This document shows, piece after piece, positions 31,001-37,611 of a stretch of 64,000 bases of DNA. The position numbers were made by a program, and so were the translations under genes. The stretch is from the NCBI GenBank assembly GCA_902793405.1, contig CADBDH010000001.1:1-64000 (forward strand). Reading direction: 5' to 3'. Under the pieces are notes generated by a model. It saw only the letters and a program-made list of their open reading frames with translations. It made no database searches and was not told the DNA's origin. The DNA comes from an uncultured Bacteroidales bacterium (lineage in GTDB: Bacteria; Bacteroidota; Bacteroidia; Bacteroidales; Muribaculaceae). How positions within the stretch are numbered: position 1 is the first letter of the stretch; the number at the start of each line of letters is the position of its first letter.

Positions 31001-31308
31001 TCTTGCAGTTCTTCAACCATACGGATTCACAAACACAAGAGACCATCAATTATGACGAGATTATGATGTTCTTCCCTGGCTTAGAAGACATCGTAAAACA
31101 ACTGCTAGACAACGGAATTGACTTCGACCATGACGGCGGGTTCTGCTTGGAAGATGAAGATGGCGTAATGCTAGCAGAGGCCGACCTCGGATTCGCCGAT
31201 AAAAAGATTGTCATTAATCCCATCGACACCGATAGTCGGAATGCATTCATTGGCGCTGGATATACAATCGTGTCTCCAGAAGATTTTAATATTGAACTAG
31301 TTAAATAA
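25012..31308 (+). CDS. DEAD-box helicase with DUF1998 (DrmA-DrmB or DruE-like)
   Basis: This 2098-residue SF2 helicase has Walker A TGTGSGKT (103-110), DEAH-type box ILDELHTYDGAQGTD (about 241-255) and motif VI QRVGRAGR (about 1054-1061). A 600-800-residue insert between the two RecA lobes contains Cys pairs (CRDCG, CPEC). Zinc-type CxxC pairs follow at CSNC, CPKC and CRSC, then a DUF1998 ending in CKCQNEGKDGCYHC (about 1622-1635). Next comes a segment with VYLDGYRYHAFGENIRLYDD (about 1779-1798), which resembles PD-(D/E)XK-like domains of such helicases, and the final 80 residues match the end of the preceding helicase. In DISARM these functions are split between DrmA and DrmB; in Druantia DruE they are fused. 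Likely the main DNA-processing motor of the system. It starts 7 bp after the previous gene. Confidence 0.85.
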   Translation: MLPLQQAYEVKESVLEYIKATFRFKDKDVYDEFYRFIENKNNGLFKGPYVSLKTPFVKATKEEMEHIPLDIVPKFTPHRHQLQAFEKLTTHGNHNPEPTLLTTGTGSGKTECFLYPVLDYCYQCNKDGIRKGVKVLIMYPMNALATDQAKRIAETIWNDPRLRGKVTAGLFIGEGENPQNYSTVMGPDKVIENRATIVDTAPDILLTNFKMLDYGLMQQKYMPLWTGNINSDDPALRFIILDELHTYDGAQGTDVANLIRRLKLKLDLPANRLCPVGTSATIGNGVDSKKDLCAYASDVFGEFFQEHDVIEEHRVAVDDLFSGTLTPELPSGEQLSKCEFGDDDNVASYLKRIREIWLPEFGDSPQEIASGLNQLLITRDLLHVTAPHIITVDRLSRELAKENAAFKELSPELRVLAIESILALVAQAKDEFGFPVLYLQIQLWQRELSGVLRYVQEKPEFTWRDKLSNDGRVALPMYFCRDCGASGWLSKRLQTDNHFSANISDINVAFIQEHDKDVCLLNLDTPRHEPIEEYLGTDNDNASMFIHTRDLSDANHDDVDALKIRMCRKLTKPKQGQKQKFMSNCPECNSDSLTMVGGRTSTLSSVAISQVMSSDFDSSDDSKRKILTFTNSVQDAAHQAGFYEARTFRFLFRQSIQQYLKTQSQPISLAELQAGFKKYWKEQLPNDEYYYKLLPSDIAARIDLDKNYRDSSGHTFIDSFKKEFDLRMDWEICSEFGLRALIGRTLEKTGTSGTFFSREMLEGIFDNMKYWLINNNLEFITSDAFCHFLNGLLHRMRTRGGINHPYLDKFRAEKLKPYELNWNFSNEHFLNKKFNSSVRYPKLVATNAENSLEIVDVTKVARNANWFYTYCRMCFEPLRNIGDTDLYPLVVNDFYIELFNVLYRANVVSCKRSRTGVETYAIRPEAIMVEPKVKHIKCDHCQSIQYVAASDQLTPGTHCIEYKCLDGKYSEIVTPEFNYYLAVYNRKKSPRIYASEHNGLLERQEREEVERSFKEHPNFNSVNALSATSTLEMGIDIGDLNVMGNTSIPPKPSNFLQRVGRAGRKSGSALVLNYAHSDARHDMFYYDEPLEMMEGEVQTPGCFLEAKDILRRHFYAYCIDSWTSANSAHKLPDQIRTLNLTEASLVDENFFINRIATYIKNNKEWLMGRFRKKYPPKTLPVLDALFETIENGNFFLTIEQEFKKLADHLQMLRDERAELEQQKSRLQPNDIALEDIKERIKGVNVQLGLLLKQLVIEYMTNAGLLPNYAFPETGVKLEASIYTPKARGDLAQNSIEPKAIEIVRPASQGIRELAPGNFFYTHKSRLPISGISTFGWNDSVQKFRYCSNCDCIADETMPEFNENVCPKCGDMSWGANKHQYMKFLSSRSNPSREETALEDNSDEREMERFHVMKHFNFHNSGNVVSYGLKDVGFGIEFCKDVEIVEVNYGRQDIYQQRTQVNRDINIPANGFIVCRSCGKVILDNPNTVKQEDLHYKYCKHKDVPYPPGPDEKNIFEELYLYRRLNTESIKVLLPVQFVDTQSSMQLFKAGIELGMRHYYKSSPDHIRIDTYQEYNEATQNFDNYLVIYDSIPGGTGYLAKLYNTSEFSELIKLAYKHIRDCKCQNEGKDGCYHCILTYGNQMGKEQISRSKAELLFEKIVERLDQWETIPGSIGTITQSGVIEDSELELKFISIIKQMAATKGWHFEKVIDVDHYFYELFIKDDNLECKYSIRPQYRLGSRDGINAYTISDFQFICNYARTGDSEIDVSTVPQWAVYLDGYRYHAFGENIRLYDDFKKREAIRHKTGTPMFTWTLTWKDLSLTEPDSDGKLGTDELYLQSIGELEQLYNNDIHKCRNSLERFIYVLMHPKMTNVKNDIYNYMMCHLFPQQHRYICSYDDIEDALENNATDNLFSQIAQDDLAQGHFFARTDLPPIITALMVGSSSWCAVDFFAESYQDDTVLNSALDVSMRCILKLKQGLQSVDQLEWEKFWRLYNLLQFFNHTDSQTQETINYDEIMMFFPGLEDIVKQLLDNGIDFDHDGGFCLEDEDGVMLAEADLGFADKKIVINPIDTDSRNAFIGAGYTIVSPEDFNIELVK

Positions 31309-31321
31309 AAACATAGACATT

Positions 31322-33424
31322 ATGAGACTTTTCTTATCCGACACATTTGTCACAAAATTGCTGCAACTACCAAAAGGCACTCAGCAAAAAGTGCTCAGTT
31401 TTCATCGAAAATTCAGGAGTGACTCCACATCATCTGGTATTCATCTAGAGCCCTTGCATGCGTCAAATTTGCTCAGCGCTCGTGTGGATGGGGCGTATCG
31501 TGTTATTATAGGACGCATTGAAGGGGAAACCTACAACTTGCTTTACGTTGACAAGCATGATGACGCTTACGAATGGGCTAGCAGACGTCGTTTCGCTTGG
31601 AACAAACATCTTCAGACGTGTCAGTTGATTCCCGTTATCGAGAGTGCTTCTTCCGATGCAGAACAACAACATCAAGAGCCTGAACCGTCTTCGACACAAA
31701 CGTCGTACTTTTCTAATATTAGCAATGAACAATTGCTTAAGATTGGAGTACCAGCAGAACTGATAAGTAAAGTACGCTCGTTAAAAGACTTAAATGACCT
31801 TGATAAGGTGGAAAAGTTGCTCCCACAGGAGGCATTCGAGAATTTGTTCGCGCTCTTTGATGATGGCGATATTAACGAGATTATAGCATCCATCGAAGAG
31901 GGCCTCGCAGGCGCAGGTAAAGATGAATTGCTTAGCAATAATAACCAACGTCATTTTATTGAGTTGACCGATGATGAGACATTGCAAGAGATTCTAGAAA
32001 AGGACATGGAAACCTGGCAATTGTTCTTGCATCCATCGCAGCGCAAATTGGTAGACGCTCGCTATAAAGGCACCGTAAAAGTTAGTGGCAGCGCCGGCAC
32101 TGGCAAAACCATTGCAGCCATCCACCGCTTGAAGTATTTGTGTAACACGCCATACACCAAAGTGCTTTTCACAACGTACACTAATACCCTGCGAGTTCAC
32201 TTGGAGCCACTTATCAATAAATTGGAGATACCACGTGAGCGGTATGTACTTAATAATATAGATAAGGTCCTTTCTGAAATTGTTACAAGATATGGATTAA
32301 TGCCTTTTGGTTATGAGGTCCTTGACTATCAAGGTAACGACAAATCTCAGCAATTATGGCGAGAACTCCTTGAGGCAGAAAACATTGATTTTGACGAGAA
32401 GTTCCTCTATGATGAATACATTCAGGTCATCGTGTATAATAATATACATGATATGAAGGCTTACATGCGGCAAGCCAGAACAGGACGCACCAAGGCTATC
32501 TCCAGGAAGCAGAGGCTTCAAGTGTGGCAACTGGTTGAAAAATACGAGGCTATGAAGCAAGAAAGGAAGGTCGTTGATAGGCTTGAGTTATTCAATATCG
32601 CAGCGAACTACCTAAAAGAGCATGAGGAACACCCGTATACCAATGTGATAGCAGATGAATTCCAAGATTTCAGCAATCCTGAGTTGCGATTCTTGAGGGC
32701 TCTTGTTGCAGAAGGAGAGAATGACTTATTCTTAACCGGCGACCCATTCCAGAGAATCTATACCGGTCAAAAGATTAAATTCAGTGCTGTAGGTATTAAC
32801 GTTCGAGGAAATCGTTCAAGAAAACTAAAGGTTAATTATCGTACGACTGAAGAAATCAAGAAAGCCGCTGTTGCTGTTGTCAAAGGAATCAAATACGATG
32901 ATATGGACGGAGGAGAAGAAAAGTTGAATGGATACGTATCACTAATTCATGGCAATCGCCCAGTCTATGAGTTTGTCAATAACGGCAACGAAGAGGTGGA
33001 TAGGGTAGTGGGCTGGATTAACGAATGTCTTGAAGGAGGAATACAGGAACAAGAAATCTGTGTAGCGGCCCGTTCAATGAACTTCATGAAAGCATTTCAA
33101 GGCACTCTTCACCGTGAAGGTATGAAATACCAGAATATAAAGGCGAGCGGTAAGGCAGAAGGCGACAAGGACGGCATATCACTGTGTACGTTCCATTCGC
33201 TGAAGGGACTGGAGTTCAGAGTGATTATCCTCATGGGGGTAAACGAGAGGAACGTGCCGTCTAAGGCTACCGCTGACTACCCATTCATCAATATGGATGT
33301 AGTTGAGCAGAAGGAGTATTTAGCAAGCATCCGTTCGTTGTTATATGTGGCAATTACCCGCGCCCGTCAACTTGTATTCATTGTTGGTTATGGGCAGCCA
33401 TGCCAATTACTGAATTCAATCTAG
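31322..33424 (+). CDS. UvrD-like SF1 helicase with RelE-fold N-terminus
   Basis: Residues 1-95 of 700 look like a RelE/ParE-fold module (MRLFLSDTFVTKLLQLPKGT, then VDGAYRVIIGRIEGETYNLL, VDKHDDAYEWASRR). A UvrD-type motor follows: Walker A VSGSAGTGKT (about 251-260), DEFQD box (about 445), FLTGDPFQRIY, motif V TFHSLKGLEFRVI and motif VI SLLYVAITRARQ (about 670-681). Such RelE-UvrD fusions are known as stand-alone helicases in bacteria; the RelE-like part probably binds nucleic acid or a partner instead of acting as a toxin, because the usual RelE catalytic residues cannot be assigned here. It starts 13 bp after the DUF1998 helicase and belongs to the same operon. Confidence 0.8.
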   Translation: MRLFLSDTFVTKLLQLPKGTQQKVLSFHRKFRSDSTSSGIHLEPLHASNLLSARVDGAYRVIIGRIEGETYNLLYVDKHDDAYEWASRRRFAWNKHLQTCQLIPVIESASSDAEQQHQEPEPSSTQTSYFSNISNEQLLKIGVPAELISKVRSLKDLNDLDKVEKLLPQEAFENLFALFDDGDINEIIASIEEGLAGAGKDELLSNNNQRHFIELTDDETLQEILEKDMETWQLFLHPSQRKLVDARYKGTVKVSGSAGTGKTIAAIHRLKYLCNTPYTKVLFTTYTNTLRVHLEPLINKLEIPRERYVLNNIDKVLSEIVTRYGLMPFGYEVLDYQGNDKSQQLWRELLEAENIDFDEKFLYDEYIQVIVYNNIHDMKAYMRQARTGRTKAISRKQRLQVWQLVEKYEAMKQERKVVDRLELFNIAANYLKEHEEHPYTNVIADEFQDFSNPELRFLRALVAEGENDLFLTGDPFQRIYTGQKIKFSAVGINVRGNRSRKLKVNYRTTEEIKKAAVAVVKGIKYDDMDGGEEKLNGYVSLIHGNRPVYEFVNNGNEEVDRVVGWINECLEGGIQEQEICVAARSMNFMKAFQGTLHREGMKYQNIKASGKAEGDKDGISLCTFHSLKGLEFRVIILMGVNERNVPSKATADYPFINMDVVEQKEYLASIRSLLYVAITRARQLVFIVGYGQPCQLLNSI

Positions 33425-33480
33425 ATAGGAATTGTTAAATAATTGATTCAAAGATATTGGAATAATAATTAAGCAATCGT

Positions 33481-34278
33481 ATGTTCACGAAAATAAGAAA
33501 TGGCGAGCCTGTGGTCTTCACTCATCAATGTAAAGAGGAAGACAGGGGAAGGCAAATGACAAGAGAGGAACTGAGGGAATTCCTTGTGAGAGTTCTTTTC
33601 GAGTGTTTTAAGGAGACGGGTAGCAACGTGGAATTGTGGGACCGAGAATCCAGTAAATCTTCATATACTCCCATCCCTGATATGATGAAGCACGACACGC
33701 TGGGACCGAATTCCTTTAGCACCGAATATGTTGTGCTGTGTTCTGAAGAAGAGAAGAATGATTGTGACATTGCCGCAATGGAACAACATTTCCTGGATAC
33801 CGGTGTGATAAGCAAAATAATCGTCGGCAACGTCTGGTGTCTAGATACAAATGGTATAGGTGAAATATGTGGTGGAGATTATGTCATTAAGTTTTATTCT
33901 CATTCAATCATCCCAAATCAGCCCAATACTCCACACACAACAGTGCTGAGCCAAAAAGAACTCGCCGAAAAAGTCGCCACCGCATGGATGAACTTAAATG
34001 CGGATATACTGGAGCCATATCTCATCAGCAGTTTTCACTACAACAGTGCTTGGGTGTTTGAAGATATTGCAAGCAGATACGAGTACATGTTTTATCTGCG
34101 AGGAAAATTTGTAACTCTTCGCCGAAACAATGTCCGGCTCGGAATACAATTAGGTAAGAATTCTGCTACGGGTAATTTTGCAGTCATCTTGACCCAGGGT
34201 AATGTCCACTCCATATTAACAGTCGACACTTATGACGGTTGGATAACGAGCATCCGGATGGACGAGTTCGTACCTTAA
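33481..34278 (+). CDS. Protein with C-terminal NTF2-like domain
   Basis: This 265-residue protein has an N-terminal part of about 150 residues that I do not recognise (MFTKIRNGEPVVFTHQCKEE; a helix EELREFLVRVLFECFKETG). Its C-terminal 110 residues resemble an NTF2-like (SnoaL-type) cone fold: AWMNLNADILEPYLISSFHY, SAWVFEDIASRYEYMFYLRG, then antiparallel strands to ILTVDTYDGWITSIRMDEF. NTF2-like domains bind small ligands or act as dimerisation modules. The gap to the preceding gene is 56 bp, the longest in the operon; no promoter is evident in it. The role in the defence system is unknown; the position between UvrD and PLD genes suggests an accessory or ligand-sensing function. Confidence 0.6.
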   Translation: MFTKIRNGEPVVFTHQCKEEDRGRQMTREELREFLVRVLFECFKETGSNVELWDRESSKSSYTPIPDMMKHDTLGPNSFSTEYVVLCSEEEKNDCDIAAMEQHFLDTGVISKIIVGNVWCLDTNGIGEICGGDYVIKFYSHSIIPNQPNTPHTTVLSQKELAEKVATAWMNLNADILEPYLISSFHYNSAWVFEDIASRYEYMFYLRGKFVTLRRNNVRLGIQLGKNSATGNFAVILTQGNVHSILTVDTYDGWITSIRMDEFVP

Positions 34279-34294
34279 ACCATATTGAGCAACT

Positions 34295-35389
34295 ATGATG
34301 AAAACAGAAATAATTGATAAAAACATAGGCGAACGACTCACGGCTGCGTTTGAATCCGCCATTGATGTTTCTGTGGCTGTTGCAATGGTGGGCGATAAAG
34401 GATATGAACTCCTCCGTAAATATGCTAATAAAAAGAGAATAAGAATTGTTACCGGCATTAACCTGCCAACACCATACAATGTGCTTAGCCAACTGAGGAC
34501 GAAATTTGGCGATAACGCTCGTGTGTTCAAGAATTCCTTTTTCCATCCAAAGGTATATCTCTTTACCATGGCCGACGGTTCTCATCAATGTTTTGTTGGG
34601 TCTAGCAATTTTACCGACGGTGGCCTTCAGAACAATGTTGAACTGTCAGTGTGCCTAAATGATGACAAAACATACAGGCAGTTATCGGATTGGTTTGAGA
34701 AAATCTATTCAGACTCAATTAAGATAACTGATAGACTTCTCGAAGAGTATAAGATATCTAGTGAACATTTTATCAAAGAAAAAAGGAAATTCGAGAAGGG
34801 GTCAAAAGATGTATTGCGTCGGGCGGCATTCGTATTTGACCAAAAGCGTTTCAAAGATGAACTTGTAGCATTCCGACAAAGTCCTTATTACAACGAACAC
34901 TTAGAATCGAGAAAACGGACTGTCTCCGAGATAAGGAAGGCTCTTGACATGAGGCATGGTTTCAATAAGATAGACTTGAAAGCGTTTCTTGCCATCAAAG
35001 AACTGGGTCATATAATACCCATGTATGTTGATGACTTGAACAAGGCTGTTAAGAACGGGCGATTTGCGCGATTGTGCAGGATGTTATGCGACAACAAACT
35101 TAGCATCAGTGAGAGATACGATGCAGCCATGAATAAATACAAAGTAAAAGGATGCGGCCGAAACATCGTTACCAAGATTCTCGTCGCGCATGATTCAAGT
35201 AAATACTTCCTTTGGAATGCACCGTCAGAAGAGTATCTTAAATATGTTGAGGTCTCGTTCGAACGCGGAAGTAGCGAAGGGATGAAATACGAGTCGCTAT
35301 GCCTAGAGTTAAAAAAACTGTGTCAAGAGGCAGGGATTGATGACTTTGCTGTGCTGGATTATTTCATGTGGGAAGAATCAAACGATTGA
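34295..35389 (+). CDS. Phospholipase D-family protein, DrmC-like
   Basis: This 364-residue protein has one PLD/nuclease active-site half: FFHPKVYLF (H and K of HxK at about 84-86), then CFVGSSNFTDGGLQNNVELS (about 100-119), matching the HxK...GSxNFT pattern. A single HKD motif implies a dimer, as in Nuc-type nucleases. The C-terminal half is helical and basic (KRFKDELVAFRQ, LEEYKISSEHFIKEKRKFEKG) and unassigned. DISARM drmC encodes a PLD-domain protein, so this completes the class 1 gene set. It is the last gene of the operon, 16 bp after the NTF2-like gene. Confidence 0.75.
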   Translation: MMKTEIIDKNIGERLTAAFESAIDVSVAVAMVGDKGYELLRKYANKKRIRIVTGINLPTPYNVLSQLRTKFGDNARVFKNSFFHPKVYLFTMADGSHQCFVGSSNFTDGGLQNNVELSVCLNDDKTYRQLSDWFEKIYSDSIKITDRLLEEYKISSEHFIKEKRKFEKGSKDVLRRAAFVFDQKRFKDELVAFRQSPYYNEHLESRKRTVSEIRKALDMRHGFNKIDLKAFLAIKELGHIIPMYVDDLNKAVKNGRFARLCRMLCDNKLSISERYDAAMNKYKVKGCGRNIVTKILVAHDSSKYFLWNAPSEEYLKYVEVSFERGSSEGMKYESLCLELKKLCQEAGIDDFAVLDYFMWEESND

Positions 35390-35513
35390 TTATCCATAAT
35401 TATTCTTTTTAATGATTTGTTATGGGATGAACTGATTAATTGTTCGGTATCTCAGAACTTAAAAAAGAGTCGGGGGGGCAATGGTTTCCCTCCAGTCTTT
35501 TTCCACAGAATTC

Positions 35514-35547
35514 TTTTGGAATTGACAATAATATTCTCTATCTTTGC
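35514..35547 (+). promoter_or_regulatory. Promoter of the beta-barrel gene
   Basis: TTTG at 35515-35518 and TATCTTTGC at 35539-35547 are separated by 20 bp, a good Bacteroidota housekeeping promoter. The implied transcription start near 35554 excludes start codons before 35573. Confidence 0.75.
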
Positions 35548-35572
35548 AGTGATGTATAACTTAAAAACTATT

Positions 35573-36106
35573 ATGAAAAAGAAAACATTACTTCTACTGA
35601 GTTTACTCCTCGCCTTCTGCATGAATGCACAAACATGGAATGCTAACGAGAATGGTCTGAAAACAGGTCTACGCACGATGGGCAACTTCGGCTACTTTTT
35701 TGGTCACGCCCTCGAATTTGGAGGGACGGTTGGCTATCAATTCAACCCCTATATCTTTGTCGGCGGAAGTGCAAGTTACATGTATGACATCGAGACTAAT
35801 GGCTTTTCAAGTAACACCTGGGCAGTGCCAATTTGCGCAGACTTCCGTGTGGACTGTAAAAATAGGCAATTTACACCGTTCTTAGGTGTCAAGGTCGGAT
35901 ATTCAGTAACTGGAAATGTCTTTGACAGAATGATAACCTCTGCGGAGATAGGTGTCAGGTACCACATAAAAAATAGGTTAGCAGTTAACCTGGGCCTAGC
36001 CGTACTTTATGGAGATGCATGGAGCGACAGCGAGTACGATGATGAAGATGGTTTACATGAATGGGAAGTAGGCGCCTTCGGTCTAAGAATGGGCTTCGAG
36101 TTTTAG
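35573..36106 (+). CDS. Outer-membrane beta-barrel protein
   Basis: This 177-residue protein has a signal peptide (MKKKTLLLLSLLLAFCMNAQ). The mature part alternates strands and turns: YFFGHALEFGGTVGYQFNPY, FVGGSASYMYDIE, FTPFLGVKVGYSVTG, ITSAEIGVRYHIKN, ending in GAFGLRMGFEF with a terminal phenylalanine typical of outer-membrane barrels. It has its own promoter. It is cargo of the island beyond the defence operon; a surface role is possible, but nothing links it to the operon. Base composition is like the rest of the island. Confidence 0.7.
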   Translation: MKKKTLLLLSLLLAFCMNAQTWNANENGLKTGLRTMGNFGYFFGHALEFGGTVGYQFNPYIFVGGSASYMYDIETNGFSSNTWAVPICADFRVDCKNRQFTPFLGVKVGYSVTGNVFDRMITSAEIGVRYHIKNRLAVNLGLAVLYGDAWSDSEYDDEDGLHEWEVGAFGLRMGFEF

Positions 36107-36129
36107 TTCCCTTTCTTCAGCCATTTGAT

Positions 36130-36759
36130 TCACAAGCCGAATTCGGCCTTGACGCGCTGGACTGTGCTGACTGATACGTCACACAGTTTGGCGGTACGTC
36201 TGATACTCGTCCCACGACGCAACTCGCGAGTTACATTCTTATATTCTTCGGCCTTATCATCTCGGCTCTTGACGGAACCAGGCTTGCGACCAAGTTTTCC
36301 GCCGTTCTCAATGTAACGGGCCCTACCGCTGTTCAATCGATACTGAATGTTCTCTCGTTCCAGTTGAGCACAGGTGCCTAAAACGCTGATGAGGATGGCT
36401 AGGAGTGGATTGGGCTTACCGTCCGGCAGGAAAATTGCCAGGTTCTCCTTCTGAAAGAAAATATTGAGGCCGTTATCCTTGCAGCGCTTAACATTCTCCA
36501 GGACCTCGAATACATTACGGCCTAGGCGGCTTAGTTCACTAATGAGCACGATACTGACACCGTGTGCGATAGCGTAATCTAAACACTCGCACAGAATTGG
36601 GCGTTCCTCATTAGCCTTTGCTCCGCTGATGTGTTCCTCGAATATGCGTACAATCTTGATGTCGTTTCGATTGGCATAATCATTGAGGTCCGAAACCTGG
36701 CGGGCCGTGCTCTGGCGGTCTGACGTGCTGCTTACTCGTGCGTAGATTACTCCTGTCAT
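36130..36759 (-). CDS. Serine recombinase (resolvase/invertase family)
   Basis: This 209-residue protein has the catalytic N-terminal domain of small serine recombinases (MTGVIYARVSSTSDRQS, nucleophile Ser about residue 10; later VLISELSRLGRNVFEVL) and a C-terminal helix-turn-helix (GTSIRRTAKLCDVSVSTVQRVKAEFGL). The motif GRKPGSVKS joins the two parts. The start at 36759 follows from family alignment and the promoter at 36785-36817; an upstream ATG at 36825 would lie before that promoter. The cluster of TGAATACA repeats directly upstream is a likely binding or res site. It may resolve or invert part of the island, or be the relic of a separate transposon. Confidence 0.85.
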   Translation of the reverse strand: MTGVIYARVSSTSDRQSTARQVSDLNDYANRNDIKIVRIFEEHISGAKANEERPILCECLDYAIAHGVSIVLISELSRLGRNVFEVLENVKRCKDNGLNIFFQKENLAIFLPDGKPNPLLAILISVLGTCAQLERENIQYRLNSGRARYIENGGKLGRKPGSVKSRDDKAEEYKNVTRELRRGTSIRRTAKLCDVSVSTVQRVKAEFGL

Positions 36760-36784
36760 ATCTTCATCTGTATTGGTTTGCACT

Positions 36785-36817
36785 GCAAAGGTACAATATC
36801 TCCCTGATGTATGCAAA
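36785..36817 (-). promoter_or_regulatory. Promoter of the serine recombinase gene
   Basis: On the minus strand TTTG (36814-36817) and TACCTTTGC (36785-36793) are spaced 20 bp apart, matching the -33/-7 consensus. The -7 box ends 25 bp before the ATG at 36759. Confidence 0.75.
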
Positions 36818-36834
36818 TAAATCAAAGGTTTTTA

Positions 36835-36904
36835 TGAATACAATTTTGAGGTGTATTCATTGGTTCGGTGTGATTTATTTGAATACAGTTCAAGTCTGAA
36901 TACA
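36835..36904. repeat. Four TGAATACA boxes (res-like or operator cluster)
   Basis: TGAATACA at 36835, its exact inverse at 36852-36859, and TGAATACA at 36880 and 36897. They form two 25-bp pairs, each with starts 17 bp apart, just upstream of the recombinase promoter. Confidence 0.7.
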
Positions 36905-37144
36905 CATGCGGTCGCATTGTCATCCAATGGCAATGCCACGTTAGTGAGTTGACTAAAAATGCCAATTAGACAGGGGTAACTCCTTGAAAATAAAGATGTA
37001 ACCCTATTTTTATGGCTACATCTTGTGACCGACGCATCGACCGCTAAACAGTATTTTTCAGCACCATTATATATGGCAAGAGTAGTTGTATTTAACTGAA
37101 ATATAAACTGTTACAATACATTTTTAGGGCACCAAAAAGTGTCG

Positions 37145-37348
37145 TCATAACGTGTCAGTTTCCTGCGCCCGACGCAGGTTCTCTAGACGAAGTTTATTTG
37201 CCTTGGCAATCTGCCTCAAAATGCAGTGTCGACACCGCTGACTACGAGAAATCTTCTCTTTTGACTCAACTGTATGGTGGTGCTGCCAAAATGGATTCTT
37301 CTCTCCACGATGGTCACGAGTTCTCGTGCTGCCACTATTTTTTCCCAT
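37145..37348 (-). CDS. Small protein with NUMOD3-like motif
   Basis: This 67-residue frame includes GEKNPFWQHHHTVESKEKIS, which fits the NUMOD3 DNA-binding motif of homing endonucleases (G-x-x-N-P-F-W/F, H, E-x-K-x-K-I-S). No GIY-YIG or HNH catalytic part is attached. It could be a small DNA-binding protein common to Bacteroidales mobile elements or the remainder of a homing endonuclease. The C-terminus is basic (RLENLRRAQE). No promoter was identified with confidence. Confidence 0.45.
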   Translation of the reverse strand: MGKNSGSTRTRDHRGEKNPFWQHHHTVESKEKISRSQRCRHCILRQIAKANKLRLENLRRAQETDTL

Positions 37349-37611
37349 ATTTCTTAATTACTTTTTTGATGTTATTTCTATTTATAAATAAATATAGGAC
37401 TAACATCAAAATCAAATGAAAAAGGTCATTTTTTCTACCTGAGATGGCTTCCGATTTGGGAAAAAAATGTATATTTGTCCATGAGTGTTTTGCCGGATGA
37501 GTTGCCATAAACGACAACGGCGCACACCTTCAGTCATCTCGGCCAGCCCATAGGTGTGCAATAAGGTCGGTTTGCCCTAATAATCAATGGCACACCGGCC
37601 ATGCAAACACA
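37349..37611. other. Gap before the primase-like gene
   Basis: AT-rich, no convincing gene. A TATATTTGT box at 37470-37478 fits the -7 consensus and could drive the plus-strand primase-like gene, though no TTTG lies at normal -33 spacing. Confidence 0.4.

Noticed and set aside
7946-35389. BREX system
   Set aside because: A large methyltransferase and helicases are present, but no PglZ phosphatase, BrxC ATPase, BrxA or BrxB is seen.
7946-35389. Plain Druantia system
   Set aside because: The DUF1998 helicase resembles DruE, but DruA-D, DruM/F/G and DruH are not recognised, while SNF2, methyltransferase and PLD genes point to DISARM.
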